From Clostridium collagenovorans DSM 3089 (GTDB lineage Bacteria > Bacillota > Clostridia > Clostridiales > Clostridiaceae): a stretch of 64,000 bases of DNA. The notes under the pieces are model-generated. The model saw only the letters and a list, made by a program, of their open reading frames with translations, made no database searches and was not told the DNA's origin. The position numbers and the translations under genes were made by a program. Numbering within the stretch: position 1 is the stretch's first letter; each line of letters opens with the position of its first letter. Location: positions 66,669 to 130,668 of the forward strand of contig NZ_FQXP01000006.1 in NCBI RefSeq assembly GCF_900130005.1, in the 5' to 3' direction. Positions 27,124 to 35,997 of this stretch are shown one piece after another.

Positions 27124-27462
27124 TAGTTATTCTCCTTTTTAGAATTACTATTAAGACAGATACTATATCATATGAATGGAATATATTTACTGATAATAAA
27201 ATCTTCATTAATTTTAATGGAATGAGATGTTCTATTTATGAGTATTTTAATGGCTTTAAAAAGAATATGATAAATGAGATGATTATAATATTTATAAGAA
27301 TTTTAGGACTTAATAAGTTTTAATAGGAGAAAGAAAGTAAAGTAATAGAATATCCCTACTATATGAATTAAATGTAGTCTCTATTATAATTAAAGTAATG
27401 ATGCGGTAATCTTTATGAGAATAGTATTAAGCTGTATATCAAATATTATAGCTATACAATGC
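27124..27462. other. AT-rich divergent intergenic region
   Basis: It holds the start regions of the minus-strand DUF11 gene and the plus-strand methyltransferase gene. TATAAT at 27385-27390 is a possible -10 for the latter, but a matching -35 is not clear. Nothing else was recognised. Confidence 0.35.
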
Positions 27463-27490
27463 AAGGAGGTGTATTTTGGTAAAGGGGTAG
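27463..27490 (+). promoter_or_regulatory. Strong ribosome binding site followed by a 4-codon mini-ORF
   Basis: AAGGAGG (27463-27469) is correctly spaced from TTG (27476), which reads TTG GTA AAG GGG TAG and stops. This TTG is in frame with the methyltransferase start 45 nt downstream. The ATG at 27521 itself lacks a good ribosome binding site. Confidence 0.55.
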
Positions 27491-27520
27491 GTAGTAGATA
27501 CTTTTTTACTAAAAAATTTT

Positions 27521-28468
27521 ATGAGAGATGTAATAATTTTTGATGGTGCTATGGGCACGGAATTAATGAAGTATGGATTGAAGTGGGGCCAATGTGCTGA
27601 GGCTTTTAATATACATAAACCTGAGGTCATAAGAGATATACATAAAAGATATTTAGAGTCTGGAGCGGACATAATAACTACTAATACCTTTGGAGCAAAT
27701 TCAGCTAATTTAAGCAAAAAGGGATATGAAGTTGAGGCTGTTATTAAAAGAGCTCTTAAATTAGCTAATGAGGCTGTAAGGGAATACAAAGAAGAGGCAG
27801 GAGTTGAAAATCAACACAGGAGTTCAATTGAGGTAGAGCTATGTGAAAAGCCTAATAGGATTTTAGGTAGTAGAATACATTCTTTATTAGAAGAGAAGAA
27901 AAAACTTGTAGCTTTTGATTTAGGACCTACAGCAATGCTTCCCCCTTATGGAAATATGAGTGAAGAGGAAGTTGAAGCTTTATTTGAGGAGCAAATAATT
28001 AGTGCAGATCAGGAGCAGTATGATATAGTGCTTATTGAAACTATGCTGAGTCTTAAGGAATGTATTTTAGCTATAAAGGCAGTTAAGAAGCACTGTGATA
28101 AACCTATAATCTGTACTTTTACCTTTAGTGAAGAAGGAAAAAACCTAAGCAATGAGAGTATTGAGGATATAGTTTCTGAATTAAGTAAGTTTAATATTGA
28201 TTGTTTAGGTGCTAATTGTTCCTTTGGTCCTTTTGGAATGCAGAAAATAGCTAAAGAATTATTAAAGGCAACAGAGCTTCCTATAATAGTTCAGCCTAAT
28301 GCAGGACTTCCTAAAAAGGTTAATAATCAAAATGTATATGACATGACTCCAGGAGAATTTAAAAGTGCAATTATACCTATGATTAATGAAGGAATTTCCA
28401 TAATAGGTGGATGTTGTGGTACTAACTATGAATATATAAAAGAACTGGCTACTATAAGGGAAAAATAG
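27521..28468 (+). CDS. Homocysteine S-methyltransferase family protein (MetH N-domain type)
   Basis: The 315-residue TIM-barrel protein begins MRDVIIFDGAMGTELMKYG and carries TNTFGANSANL and the three-Cys zinc site typical of these enzymes (GANCSFGP near residue 230 and GGCCGTN near residue 300). Family members transfer a methyl group to homocysteine to give methionine; stand-alone clostridial versions may work with a separate corrinoid protein or other methyl donors. It is not adjacent to the corrinoid cluster at 1.6-6 kb, but a link is conceivable. The ATG at 27521 has no good ribosome binding site; the strong one upstream leads into an in-frame stop, so initiation may be unusual or the 5' end may carry a nonsense change. 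Confidence 0.85.
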   Translation: MRDVIIFDGAMGTELMKYGLKWGQCAEAFNIHKPEVIRDIHKRYLESGADIITTNTFGANSANLSKKGYEVEAVIKRALKLANEAVREYKEEAGVENQHRSSIEVELCEKPNRILGSRIHSLLEEKKKLVAFDLGPTAMLPPYGNMSEEEVEALFEEQIISADQEQYDIVLIETMLSLKECILAIKAVKKHCDKPIICTFTFSEEGKNLSNESIEDIVSELSKFNIDCLGANCSFGPFGMQKIAKELLKATELPIIVQPNAGLPKKVNNQNVYDMTPGEFKSAIIPMINEGISIIGGCCGTNYEYIKELATIREK

Positions 28469-28480
28469 ACTCATAATGGA

Positions 28481-28509
28481 TTGACAAAATACGATAAATA
28501 ATTTAAAAT
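28481..28509 (+). promoter_or_regulatory. SigA-type promoter of carAB
   Basis: Consensus TTGACA at 28481-28486 and TAAAAT at 28504-28509, spacer 17 bp. The message then has a leader of about 280 nt before carA. Confidence 0.85.
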
Positions 28510-28579
28510 TAAAACAATTTAAAAAATAAAACAAGCCCTTTATTAGGGGGATAATATATTTGGAATAGCATAAGAGAAT

Positions 28580-28622
28580 CTGCTTTTTAACTTGGTCCAG
28601 AGAGGCCAGAAAGGGGTAACAG
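28580..28622 (+). promoter_or_regulatory. PyrR-binding leader RNA of carAB
   Basis: The segment contains GGTCCAGAGAGGCC (28594-28607), which matches the conserved PyrR-binding loop (UCCAGAGAGG), within a stem formed by CTGCTTTTT (28580-28588) and AAAGGGG...CAG (28609-28622). In Bacillus-type pyr operons PyrR with UMP binds this element and lowers expression of pyrimidine genes. Here the 3' side of the stem includes AAAGGGG, the ribosome binding site of a leader ORF. Confidence 0.85.
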
Positions 28623-28623
28623 T

Positions 28624-28794
28624 ATGGTACAGTTTTTTTGTCGCGTAAATTTATTAAATCAAAAAGAAGCTTGCAATAGTGCAGGTTTATTTTCAATTAA
28701 ATCTAATAGTTGTATAAAACATGGGATAATAGGTGAATTTTCAAAAGAGAGATTTGCTTGTTGTCCCATTTCTATTTTTGGAGGTGAAGTATAA
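28624..28794 (+). CDS. Candidate 56-codon leader ORF of carA
   Basis: The frame starts at ATG 28624 with AAAGGGG seven nt upstream, runs without a stop for 56 codons, and ends in TAA overlapping the carA start (TAATG). The peptide would have five Cys (positions 6, 17, 30, 46, 47), with no signal peptide and no recognised family. Its ribosome binding site lies in the 3' arm of the PyrR-binding stem, and the frame runs through the attenuator hairpin at 28721-28778. It may therefore be a regulatory leader whose translation affects carA by coupling and by opening the hairpin. It could also be a chance frame; conservation would decide. Confidence 0.5.
   Translation: MVQFFCRVNLLNQKEACNSAGLFSIKSNSCIKHGIIGEFSKERFACCPISIFGGEV
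28721..28778 (+). terminator. Attenuator hairpin in the carAB leader
   Basis: ATGGGATAA (28721-28729) pairs with TTGTCCCAT (28761-28769), with imperfect inner pairing, followed by TTCTATTTTT just before the carA ribosome binding site GGAGGTG. It is the likely regulated terminator of the PyrR system. Confidence 0.65.
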
Positions 28795-29840
28795 TGAAGG
28801 GTAAGTTAATATTAGAGAATGGAATGACATTTGAGGGAAGAGTTTTTGGGGATATACACAGTTCAGTAGGTGAAGTTGTATTCAATACTGGAATGACAGG
28901 ATATCAAGAGGTTTTAACAGACCCATCATATTACGGACAAATAGTTACTATGACATACCCACTAATAGGAAACTACGGCATTAATTTAGAGGATGTTGAA
29001 TCGAATTCACCTAAGGTTAAGGGGTTCATCGTAAGAGAATTATGTACTAGCCCAAGTAACTTTAGATGTGAGATGGATTTAAATGAATACTTAAAACAAA
29101 ATGGAATTGTTGGATTAGAAGGTATCGATACTAGAGCCTTAACAAAGATATTAAGAAATAATGGAACAATGAAGGGCATAATAACAACTAAGGAATTAAC
29201 TCAAGAAGAGTTAGCTCAGAAGTTTGATAACTTTTCAAATACAAATGCAGTAGAAATAGTAACAAGAAAAGCTATTGAAAGATATGAGGGTGAAGGAAAA
29301 CATGTTGCTATACTAGACTTTGGTATTAAGCAAAACATAGTTCGTTCATTCTTAAAAAGAGGATGCAAAGTAACTATATTCCCAGCTTTCTCAACAGCAG
29401 AGGAAATATTAAGTGAAAATCCGGACACAATATTCTTATCAAATGGTCCAGCTGACCCAGCAGACTTAACAAGTGTAATTGAAACAATTAAGGAGCTTGT
29501 TGGTAAGAAACCTTTAGTAGGAATATGTCTAGGACATCAATTATTAGCTTTAGCCTTAGGTGGAAAAACTGCAAAACTTAAATTCGGTCATAGAGGATGT
29601 AACCATCCTGTTAAGGACTTAGAAGAAAATAAAGTTTATATAACTTCTCAAAACCATGGATACTATGTAAACGAACTTCCAGAGGGAATGGTTGCAACAC
29701 ATGTTAGTGTTAACGATGGAACTATAGAGGGTATGAGACATGAGAGCTTACCGATTTTCTGTGTACAGTTCCACCCAGAAGCATGTCCAGGACCAAAGGA
29801 TATTGACGGTATATTTGATAAGTTTTTAGAGGTAGAGTAG
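28794..29840 (+). CDS. carA: Carbamoyl-phosphate synthase, small (glutaminase) subunit
   Basis: The 348-residue subunit hydrolyses glutamine and passes ammonia to CarB for carbamoyl phosphate, the precursor of pyrimidines and arginine. The class I amidotransferase triad is visible as C245 in GICLGHQ and H327/E329 in HPEACPGP. The N-terminal CPSase_sm domain is recognisable by NTGMTGYQEVLTDPSY. GGAGGTG precedes the ATG, which overlaps the stop of an upstream leader ORF. It forms an operon with carB, 45 nt downstream, behind a PyrR-type leader, which suggests it serves pyrimidine synthesis in particular. Confidence 0.97.
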   Translation: MKGKLILENGMTFEGRVFGDIHSSVGEVVFNTGMTGYQEVLTDPSYYGQIVTMTYPLIGNYGINLEDVESNSPKVKGFIVRELCTSPSNFRCEMDLNEYLKQNGIVGLEGIDTRALTKILRNNGTMKGIITTKELTQEELAQKFDNFSNTNAVEIVTRKAIERYEGEGKHVAILDFGIKQNIVRSFLKRGCKVTIFPAFSTAEEILSENPDTIFLSNGPADPADLTSVIETIKELVGKKPLVGICLGHQLLALALGGKTAKLKFGHRGCNHPVKDLEENKVYITSQNHGYYVNELPEGMVATHVSVNDGTIEGMRHESLPIFCVQFHPEACPGPKDIDGIFDKFLEVE

Positions 29841-29885
29841 TAGTTTAAAGAAATCTATAGTGCGATATTTGAGGAGGAAATTGTT

Positions 29886-32800
29886 ATGCCAAGAAATTTA
29901 GATATAAAGAAAACCTTAGTTATTGGTTCAGGTCCTATCATCATAGGGCAAGCTGCAGAGTTTGATTATTCTGGAGCACAAGCATGTCAAGCATTAAGAG
30001 AAGAGGGAGTTGAGGTTGTACTTGTAAATAGTAACCCAGCTACAATAATGACTGACGAGGAAGTTGCTGATATAGTTTATATTGAGCCTTTAACAGTTGA
30101 GTTCTTAGAGAAGGTTATAGCAAAAGAGAGACCTGACAGTGTAATTGCTGGTATGGGTGGTCAAACAGGACTAAACTTAGCAGTTGAATTAAGTGATAAA
30201 GGTATATTAGATAAATACAATGTAAAAGTAATTGGTACTTCTATAGAAGCTATTAAAAGAGGGGAAGATAGAGAGACATTCAGAGATGTTATGAATGAAA
30301 TCAATCAACCTGTTATAGAAAGTGAAATAGTTACTAGTATGGAGCAAGGGCTTAAGTGTGTTAGCAGAATGGGATACCCAATAGTTGTTAGACCAGCTTA
30401 TACTCTAGGTGGTACTGGTGGCGGTATTGCTGAAACACAAGAAGAATTAGAGGTTATATTAGAAAGTGGTTTAAGCTTAAGTACAGTAGGGCAAGTTCTT
30501 TTAGAGAAGAGTGTTAAGGGTTGGAAAGAAATAGAGTACGAAGTGATGAGAGATAGCTTTGGTAACTGTATAACAATCTGTAACATGGAGAACGTTGACC
30601 CAGTTGGTATACATACTGGAGATAGTATAGTTGTGGCACCAAGCCAAACTTTATCAGATAGAGAATACCAAATGTTAAGAAGTGCATCTATAGATATAAT
30701 AAATGCCATAGGTATAGAGGGTGGATGTAACGTACAGCTTGCATTAAATCCTAATAGTTTTGAGTATGCAGTAATTGAGATTAACCCAAGAGTGAGCCGT
30801 TCTTCAGCTTTAGCATCAAAGGCAACAGGATACCCTATTGCTAAGGTTGCTGCTAAGATAGCTTTAGGTTATGGATTAGATGAGATTAAAAATGCTGTAA
30901 CTCAACAAACTTATGCATGTTTTGAACCATCATTAGACTATGTAGTTTGTAAAATTCCTAAGTGGCCATTTGACAAGTTCCAAGGAGCTAACAGAGTTTT
31001 AGGAACAAAAATGATGGCAACAGGAGAAATAATGTCAATAGGAGCTAACTTCGAAGAGGCATTATTAAAGGGAATAAGATCATTAGAAATTGGTAAGTAC
31101 TCATTACAAGGTAAGGGATTAGCTGAAATGAGCTTACAAGAATTAAAGATGAGAGTAATGACTCCAGATGATGAGAGAATATTCTACTTAGCTGAGTTAT
31201 TAAGAAGAAACTACAGAGTAGACATGATTTGTAAGATAACAGGAATTGATAGATTCTTTGTAGATAAAATAAAATGGATTGTAGAGCAAGAAGAAACTCT
31301 TAAAAAGTGTAAAGTTGAAGACTTAAATAAAGAGTGGTTATTACAATTAAAGAAAAAAGGATTCTCAGATAAGGGATTAGCAGATTTATTAAGAGTTAAT
31401 CCAAATGTAATCTTAGAATTAAGAAAGATTTGGGATATACAACCAAGCTATAAAATGGTTGATACTTGTGGAGGAGAATTTGAAGCAGTATCTCCATACT
31501 ACTACTCAACTTATGATGAGTATGATGAAGTTGTAGTTAGCGATAAGAGAAAAGTTATGGTTATAGGTTCTGGTCCTATAAGAATAGGTCAAGGTATAGA
31601 GTTTGACTATGCTTCAGTTCACAGTGTAATGGCACTTAGAAAAGAAGGAATAGAAACTATAATAGTTAACAACAACCCTGAAACAGTAAGTACAGACTTT
31701 AATATTTCAGATAAACTTTACTTCGAACCATTAACAGAGGAAGAAGTATTAAGCATAATAGAAAAGGAAAAACCAGAAGGAGTAGTACTTCAGTTTGGTG
31801 GTCAAACAGCTATTAAGCTTGCTAAATTCTTAAGAGAAAAAGAAATTAAGATTTTAGGTACTCAACCTGAGCAAATAGATGCAGCAGAGGATAGAGAAAA
31901 GTTTGAAGAAATACTAGAGAAATTAGATATAAATAGACCTAAAGGAAAGGCTGTTTGGTCTTTAGAAGAGGGTATAAAAGAAGCAGAAATATTAGGATAT
32001 CCAGTACTTGTTAGACCTTCATATGTACTTGGTGGTCAAGGTATGGAAATAACTTACGATAGAAGTGAGTTAGAATTCTACTTAAGTAATGCTTTTAAGA
32101 AAGATAGCAAAAACCCAATATTAATAGACAGATACCTTTTAGGAAGAGAAATAGAAGTTGACGCAATATGTGATGGTGAAGAAATATTAATTCCAGGAAT
32201 AATGGAACACTTAGAGAGAGCAGGAGTTCACTCTGGGGATAGTATAACAATGTATCCAAGCCAAAACGTATGTGAAAAGATAAGAGAAAAAATCTTAGAT
32301 TACACTAAGAAGATTGCTGTGGAATTACAAGTAAGTGGTATGATAAACATTCAGTTTATAGAGTTTAAAGGTGAGCTTTACATAATAGAGGTTAACCCAA
32401 GAGCGAGCCGTACTGTTCCATATATAAGTAAAGTAAGTGGAGTTCCAATTGTAGATATAGCTACAAGAGTAATGCTTGGTGATAAATTAAAAGATTTAGG
32501 ATACGGAACAGGAATATACAAAGAGCCTAAATTAATTGCAGTTAAGGTTCCAGTATTCTCAACTCAAAAGCTACCAGATGTAGAGGTTAGCTTAGGGCCT
32601 GAAATGAAATCTACAGGAGAAGTTTTAGGTGTTGGTAGAACTTTAGAAGAGGCATTATACAAAGGATTCATAGGTGCTGGATTCAAGTTTGTTAATAAAA
32701 AAGGAAAAATCCTTGTAACTATAAACGAGCAAGATAAAGCTGAATTCTTAGAAATAGCAAAAATATTATCAAGATTAAACTACAGTTTCTTAGCAACTAA

Positions 32801-33101
32801 AGGAACAGCAGATATGTTAAGAGCTGAAGGAATTGAAGTAGAAGAAGTTAGAAAGATAAATGAAGAAAATCCAAACATCATAGATGCTATTAAGAGTGGT
32901 AAGGTTGATATGGTAATCAACACACCTACTAAGGGAAATGACTCTAAGAGAGATGGATTCAGAATAAGAAGAGCTGCTATCGAAAACAATGTAGATGTAG
33001 TTACAGCATTAGATACAGCAAAAGCTATTGCTGAAGTTGTTAATAAAGACTTCGATACAAAGGACTTAGAAGTATTCAACATCTTTCATATGGAAGCTTA
33101 A
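29886..33101 (+). CDS. carB: Carbamoyl-phosphate synthase, large subunit
   Basis: At 1071 residues it has the full length of the family. It shows the internal duplication: the first ATP-grasp half starts VIGSGPIIIGQAAEFDYSG and the second (near residue 555) VIGSGPIRIGQGIEFDYAS. Both halves hold GGQT segments and ENVDPVGIHTGDS or AGVHSGDS active-site motifs. The C terminus (from about residue 935) is the MGS-like allosteric domain, where effectors such as UMP bind in relatives. GAGGAGG precedes the ATG. It uses ammonia from CarA, bicarbonate and two ATP. A terminator follows at 33242. Confidence 0.97.
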   Translation: MPRNLDIKKTLVIGSGPIIIGQAAEFDYSGAQACQALREEGVEVVLVNSNPATIMTDEEVADIVYIEPLTVEFLEKVIAKERPDSVIAGMGGQTGLNLAVELSDKGILDKYNVKVIGTSIEAIKRGEDRETFRDVMNEINQPVIESEIVTSMEQGLKCVSRMGYPIVVRPAYTLGGTGGGIAETQEELEVILESGLSLSTVGQVLLEKSVKGWKEIEYEVMRDSFGNCITICNMENVDPVGIHTGDSIVVAPSQTLSDREYQMLRSASIDIINAIGIEGGCNVQLALNPNSFEYAVIEINPRVSRSSALASKATGYPIAKVAAKIALGYGLDEIKNAVTQQTYACFEPSLDYVVCKIPKWPFDKFQGANRVLGTKMMATGEIMSIGANFEEALLKGIRSLEIGKYSLQGKGLAEMSLQELKMRVMTPDDERIFYLAELLRRNYRVDMICKITGIDRFFVDKIKWIVEQEETLKKCKVEDLNKEWLLQLKKKGFSDKGLADLLRVNPNVILELRKIWDIQPSYKMVDTCGGEFEAVSPYYYSTYDEYDEVVVSDKRKVMVIGSGPIRIGQGIEFDYASVHSVMALRKEGIETIIVNNNPETVSTDFNISDKLYFEPLTEEEVLSIIEKEKPEGVVLQFGGQTAIKLAKFLREKEIKILGTQPEQIDAAEDREKFEEILEKLDINRPKGKAVWSLEEGIKEAEILGYPVLVRPSYVLGGQGMEITYDRSELEFYLSNAFKKDSKNPILIDRYLLGREIEVDAICDGEEILIPGIMEHLERAGVHSGDSITMYPSQNVCEKIREKILDYTKKIAVELQVSGMINIQFIEFKGELYIIEVNPRASRTVPYISKVSGVPIVDIATRVMLGDKLKDLGYGTGIYKEPKLIAVKVPVFSTQKLPDVEVSLGPEMKSTGEVLGVGRTLEEALYKGFIGAGFKFVNKKGKILVTINEQDKAEFLEIAKILSRLNYSFLATKGTADMLRAEGIEVEEVRKINEENPNIIDAIKSGKVDMVINTPTKGNDSKRDGFRIRRAAIENNVDVVTALDTAKAIAEVVNKDFDTKDLEVFNIFHMEA

Positions 33102-33241
33102 GAATATATAGAAAAGCTACTAGAGAAGATTGCTTTACGATTAATAGAACTTTTGAAAGATTTAGGGTAAGTATAATATTTAGGTTAGGGTTAATGTAGA
33201 AAAGTTAGTTGTGTGTTATTAAGGAATAAATAAAAATATAG

Positions 33242-33290
33242 GAAGTATAACTAAATTTATGAAATTTAGTTATACTTCTTTTCTTTTTTA
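33242..33290 (+). terminator. Terminator of carAB
   Basis: A perfect 17-bp stem (33242-33258 with 33262-33278), a 3-nt loop and a T-rich tail. Confidence 0.92.
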
Positions 33291-33701
33291 TATACTTTTC
33301 ATATTAAAGATACATGTCGTAATTCAGTATATGTTAAATTTTTACATGTTATAAGATATGAATGAAGTTTATTTAATGTAATATATATATTTTTTTTGAA
33401 AAATTTTATAGAGTTTTAAATTGAATAAAATATATATTTTATAAAAAATAGGAAAAAATTCTTAAATTACATAATAAGTAAAACGTTAAAGCATTAAATT
33501 GAGGTATATTATATATTTTTTTGAAATAGATGATTAAAGATGTATTAAAAAACTCTATATGAAATTAATGGTAAAAACTATTGAATTTAAATGAAGTTGT
33601 GGTAGTATTTGTGAGGGACAGAAAATAGTGAAATTTATCGAAAGTTAAAAAATAATATTTTAAGATAAAAAGATTTAATTATCTATAGGGGGAGTCTTCA
33701 A
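33291..33701. other. AT-rich leader region before the LRR gene
   Basis: Very AT-rich, with poly-T stretches. No coding frame, riboswitch or clear -35/-10 pair was recognised. GGGGGAG at 33689-33695 is the ribosome binding site of the next gene. Confidence 0.35.
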
Positions 33702-35291
33702 ATGATAAGAAAAAAAGTAGTCGCAATAGCAATGGCAGCAGCAGTAACACTTACTATTATACCTAATAATTTTACAGGTACATTACTTGTGCAAGCAGAG
33801 GAATCAGCTATGGAAGCTAATGCTGTAGAAGAAAACATTACAGAAGAAAATATGGGACAAGTTGTTGAAATACCGGATAGTAGATTGAAGGAAGCTATTA
33901 ACGCTACACTAGATAAAAGTAAAGATCCTGAAGCTCAAATTACTGTAGCAGAAATGAAATCTTTAACAAAATTAGATACAGCTGTTTTACCTTTTATAGG
34001 TATGTCGGAGGGACAACCTAATAGAGGGGTAAAAGATATAACAGGTTTAGAATATGCAACTAACCTTACTTATTTAGATTTAAGTGAAAATGAGATTTCA
34101 GATTTAAGACCTATACAAAACTTAACTAACTTAACTTATTTGGAATTAGATAGAAATATGCTTGGTGATATAACACCATTATCAAACTTAGTTAATTTAG
34201 TTCATTTAAACATATACAATAATACTGCTATAACAGATACAACGGCAATATCAGGTCTTGAAAACTTAGAGTGGTTAGATTTACATTTTGCTAACCGTGG
34301 AAAAGAAAAGGTTAATGTAGTGCCACTTGGAAAGCTTACTAAACTTAAGTATTTAAACTTTGAATCTAATCATATAACAGATATCAGTTTTGTTAAGACT
34401 TTAAGTAATATAGAAGAAATAGGGGTTGGAGCTAACCACATATTAGATATGAGTCCACTTTCAGCACTTATACAAAGAGCATGGGTTGATTGGGATGGAG
34501 CATATGTCGGAATGTACGGACAAATTCTTGAGAATCCTGTAAATATTGATATAGATTATAAAGAGAATACATTTAAAATAGAAGACCCAGTTAAAGGCTT
34601 AGATGAGTATATGGCAGCTAATGAGGCTACACCAGAAGCATCAATAATGAATGGTCAAGAAAATGAAAATGTATCTGCTAAATATAATGCAGAAACTAAA
34701 GAAGTAGAGATTACAATTAAAGAAAATCCTCTTGATACAGCAAGAGAAATAAAGACAGCTATATTATTAGATTATGGATTTTATACATTAACTATGAACA
34801 TTAATATTAAACAAGATATAAGTCCAATATTTAAGAAAAATGTAGTTTTATCTAATGATGGAAATGGTAAAGTAATGATAAATGGATTAGAAAATAATGC
34901 TTTGCTAGAAAAAGGACATCATACTGTAAGTGTTATGCCTAATGAAGGTTATGAGCTTGATAAGTTATATCTAAATGATAAGGATATAACAGAAGAGTTC
35001 ACAGCTAACAATAAGGATGGTGCTATGGATTTTGAAGTTTTAGAAGATGGAAAATTCCATGCTACATTTAAGAAATTTAAGGTAGTGGCTCCAGATAATG
35101 AAACTACAGAAGGTACTACAGATGGTGGAAATAATAAAAATAATGAGAGTGTAAAAAAAGAAGATAAGGTTAATGAAAATAAAACTCCAGTTACAGCTGA
35201 TAATAATGATTTATCACAAGTAGCAGGTGTGGCTTTATTAAGTGCACTTGTAGTTGGTGTTTTAAATAGAAGAAGAAAGTTATCTAAATAA
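33702..35291 (+). CDS. Secreted leucine-rich-repeat surface protein
   Basis: The 529-residue protein has a signal peptide (basic start, hydrophobic core, cleavage likely after VQA near residue 32). It then has about five internalin-type leucine-rich repeats (for example LTYLDLSENEISDLRPI at about residue 121) and beta-rich domains. The low-complexity linker is followed by a hydrophobic segment and RRRKLSK. That C-terminal layout is that of a sortase substrate, but the expected LPXTG-like site is replaced by TPVTAD, so anchoring is uncertain. LRR proteins of this type mediate contact with surfaces or host proteins. It is monocistronic, with a terminator at 35494. Confidence 0.82.
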   Translation: MIRKKVVAIAMAAAVTLTIIPNNFTGTLLVQAEESAMEANAVEENITEENMGQVVEIPDSRLKEAINATLDKSKDPEAQITVAEMKSLTKLDTAVLPFIGMSEGQPNRGVKDITGLEYATNLTYLDLSENEISDLRPIQNLTNLTYLELDRNMLGDITPLSNLVNLVHLNIYNNTAITDTTAISGLENLEWLDLHFANRGKEKVNVVPLGKLTKLKYLNFESNHITDISFVKTLSNIEEIGVGANHILDMSPLSALIQRAWVDWDGAYVGMYGQILENPVNIDIDYKENTFKIEDPVKGLDEYMAANEATPEASIMNGQENENVSAKYNAETKEVEITIKENPLDTAREIKTAILLDYGFYTLTMNINIKQDISPIFKKNVVLSNDGNGKVMINGLENNALLEKGHHTVSVMPNEGYELDKLYLNDKDITEEFTANNKDGAMDFEVLEDGKFHATFKKFKVVAPDNETTEGTTDGGNNKNNESVKKEDKVNENKTPVTADNNDLSQVAGVALLSALVVGVLNRRRKLSK

Positions 35292-35493
35292 CCTTTAAAT
35301 AAGGGGATTTGAATATAAAATCTTAAGAACCAATAATTTATTCCCTATAAATTTCATAAGTATATAAGTTAATGATGATTATTTATGCTATTGAGATTTG
35401 AGTGTTGCTAACTTAGAATCTAAATAAAAGTGTAGATAATTAGCTAAGACTTATATATTACAAAGTATCCTAATTATTTAAACAAGCCAATAG

Positions 35494-35547
35494 AAGTCAT
35501 TGTATAATAGGTTAAATCCTAACATACAATGACTTTTATTTTAATTA
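35494..35547 (+). terminator. Terminator downstream of the LRR gene
   Basis: AAGTCATTGTAT (35494-35505) pairs with ATACAATGACTT (35524-35535), with further inner pairing and a T-rich tail. It lies about 200 nt after the stop. Confidence 0.85.
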
Positions 35548-35571
35548 AGTGTAAATATGGAAAAAATCTTA

Positions 35572-35600
35572 TTCACAATTATGAGAATCCGTGATACAAT
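35572..35600 (+). promoter_or_regulatory. SigA-type promoter for the C39-like peptidase gene
   Basis: TTCACA at 35572-35577 and TACAAT at 35595-35600, spacer 17 bp. The leader to the next start would be about 390 nt and holds a 21-bp palindrome at its 5' end; otherwise nothing was recognised in it. Confidence 0.65.
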
Positions 35601-35613
35601 ACATTATGGAACG

Positions 35614-35634
35614 TATTTACAAAATTTGTAAATA
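35614..35634. promoter_or_regulatory. 21-bp perfect palindrome just after the transcription start
   Basis: TATTTACAAA and TTTGTAAATA flank a central A. It begins about 14 nt after the -10 element, a classic position for a repressor operator. No regulator gene is nearby. Confidence 0.5.
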
Positions 35635-35997
35635 TAACCCCGAGTTTATGTTAGAAATATTCATAGTTATATTTTATGTATTAAATTTTATTTTTATAAC
35701 TTAAATAGTTACATTAAAGGAATATATTCAAAGTGAATAAAAAGTTAATATATATAAATTTTTATTCACTGCATACATCTTAACTTTATGTATGGTTTTA
35801 CTTAACATTGAAGATTAATGATATATGGTGTGAAGGTTCTTCATTATAAAGGTATATCGATTAAAAAATCTTTTTAAAGAAATAGAATTTAAAATAACTA
35901 AGGGGTTGCTTAATTATTTTAAAATATTAACATATGTAAAATGAAAATATATTTTCATGGTGGGGAAATAAATTTAAAATAGATTGGAGTTAAGGTA

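Noticed and set aside
27476..27523. TAG in the methyltransferase leader read as pyrrolysine
   Set aside because: No pyl genes in the window, the TAG is in the non-conserved N-terminal extension and the protein has a good start after it.
28262..28696. 144-codon minus-strand frame antisense to the methyltransferase end and car leader
   Set aside because: No ribosome binding site, overlaps two real genes and the PyrR leader, and has a composition typical of reverse-strand AT-rich sequence.
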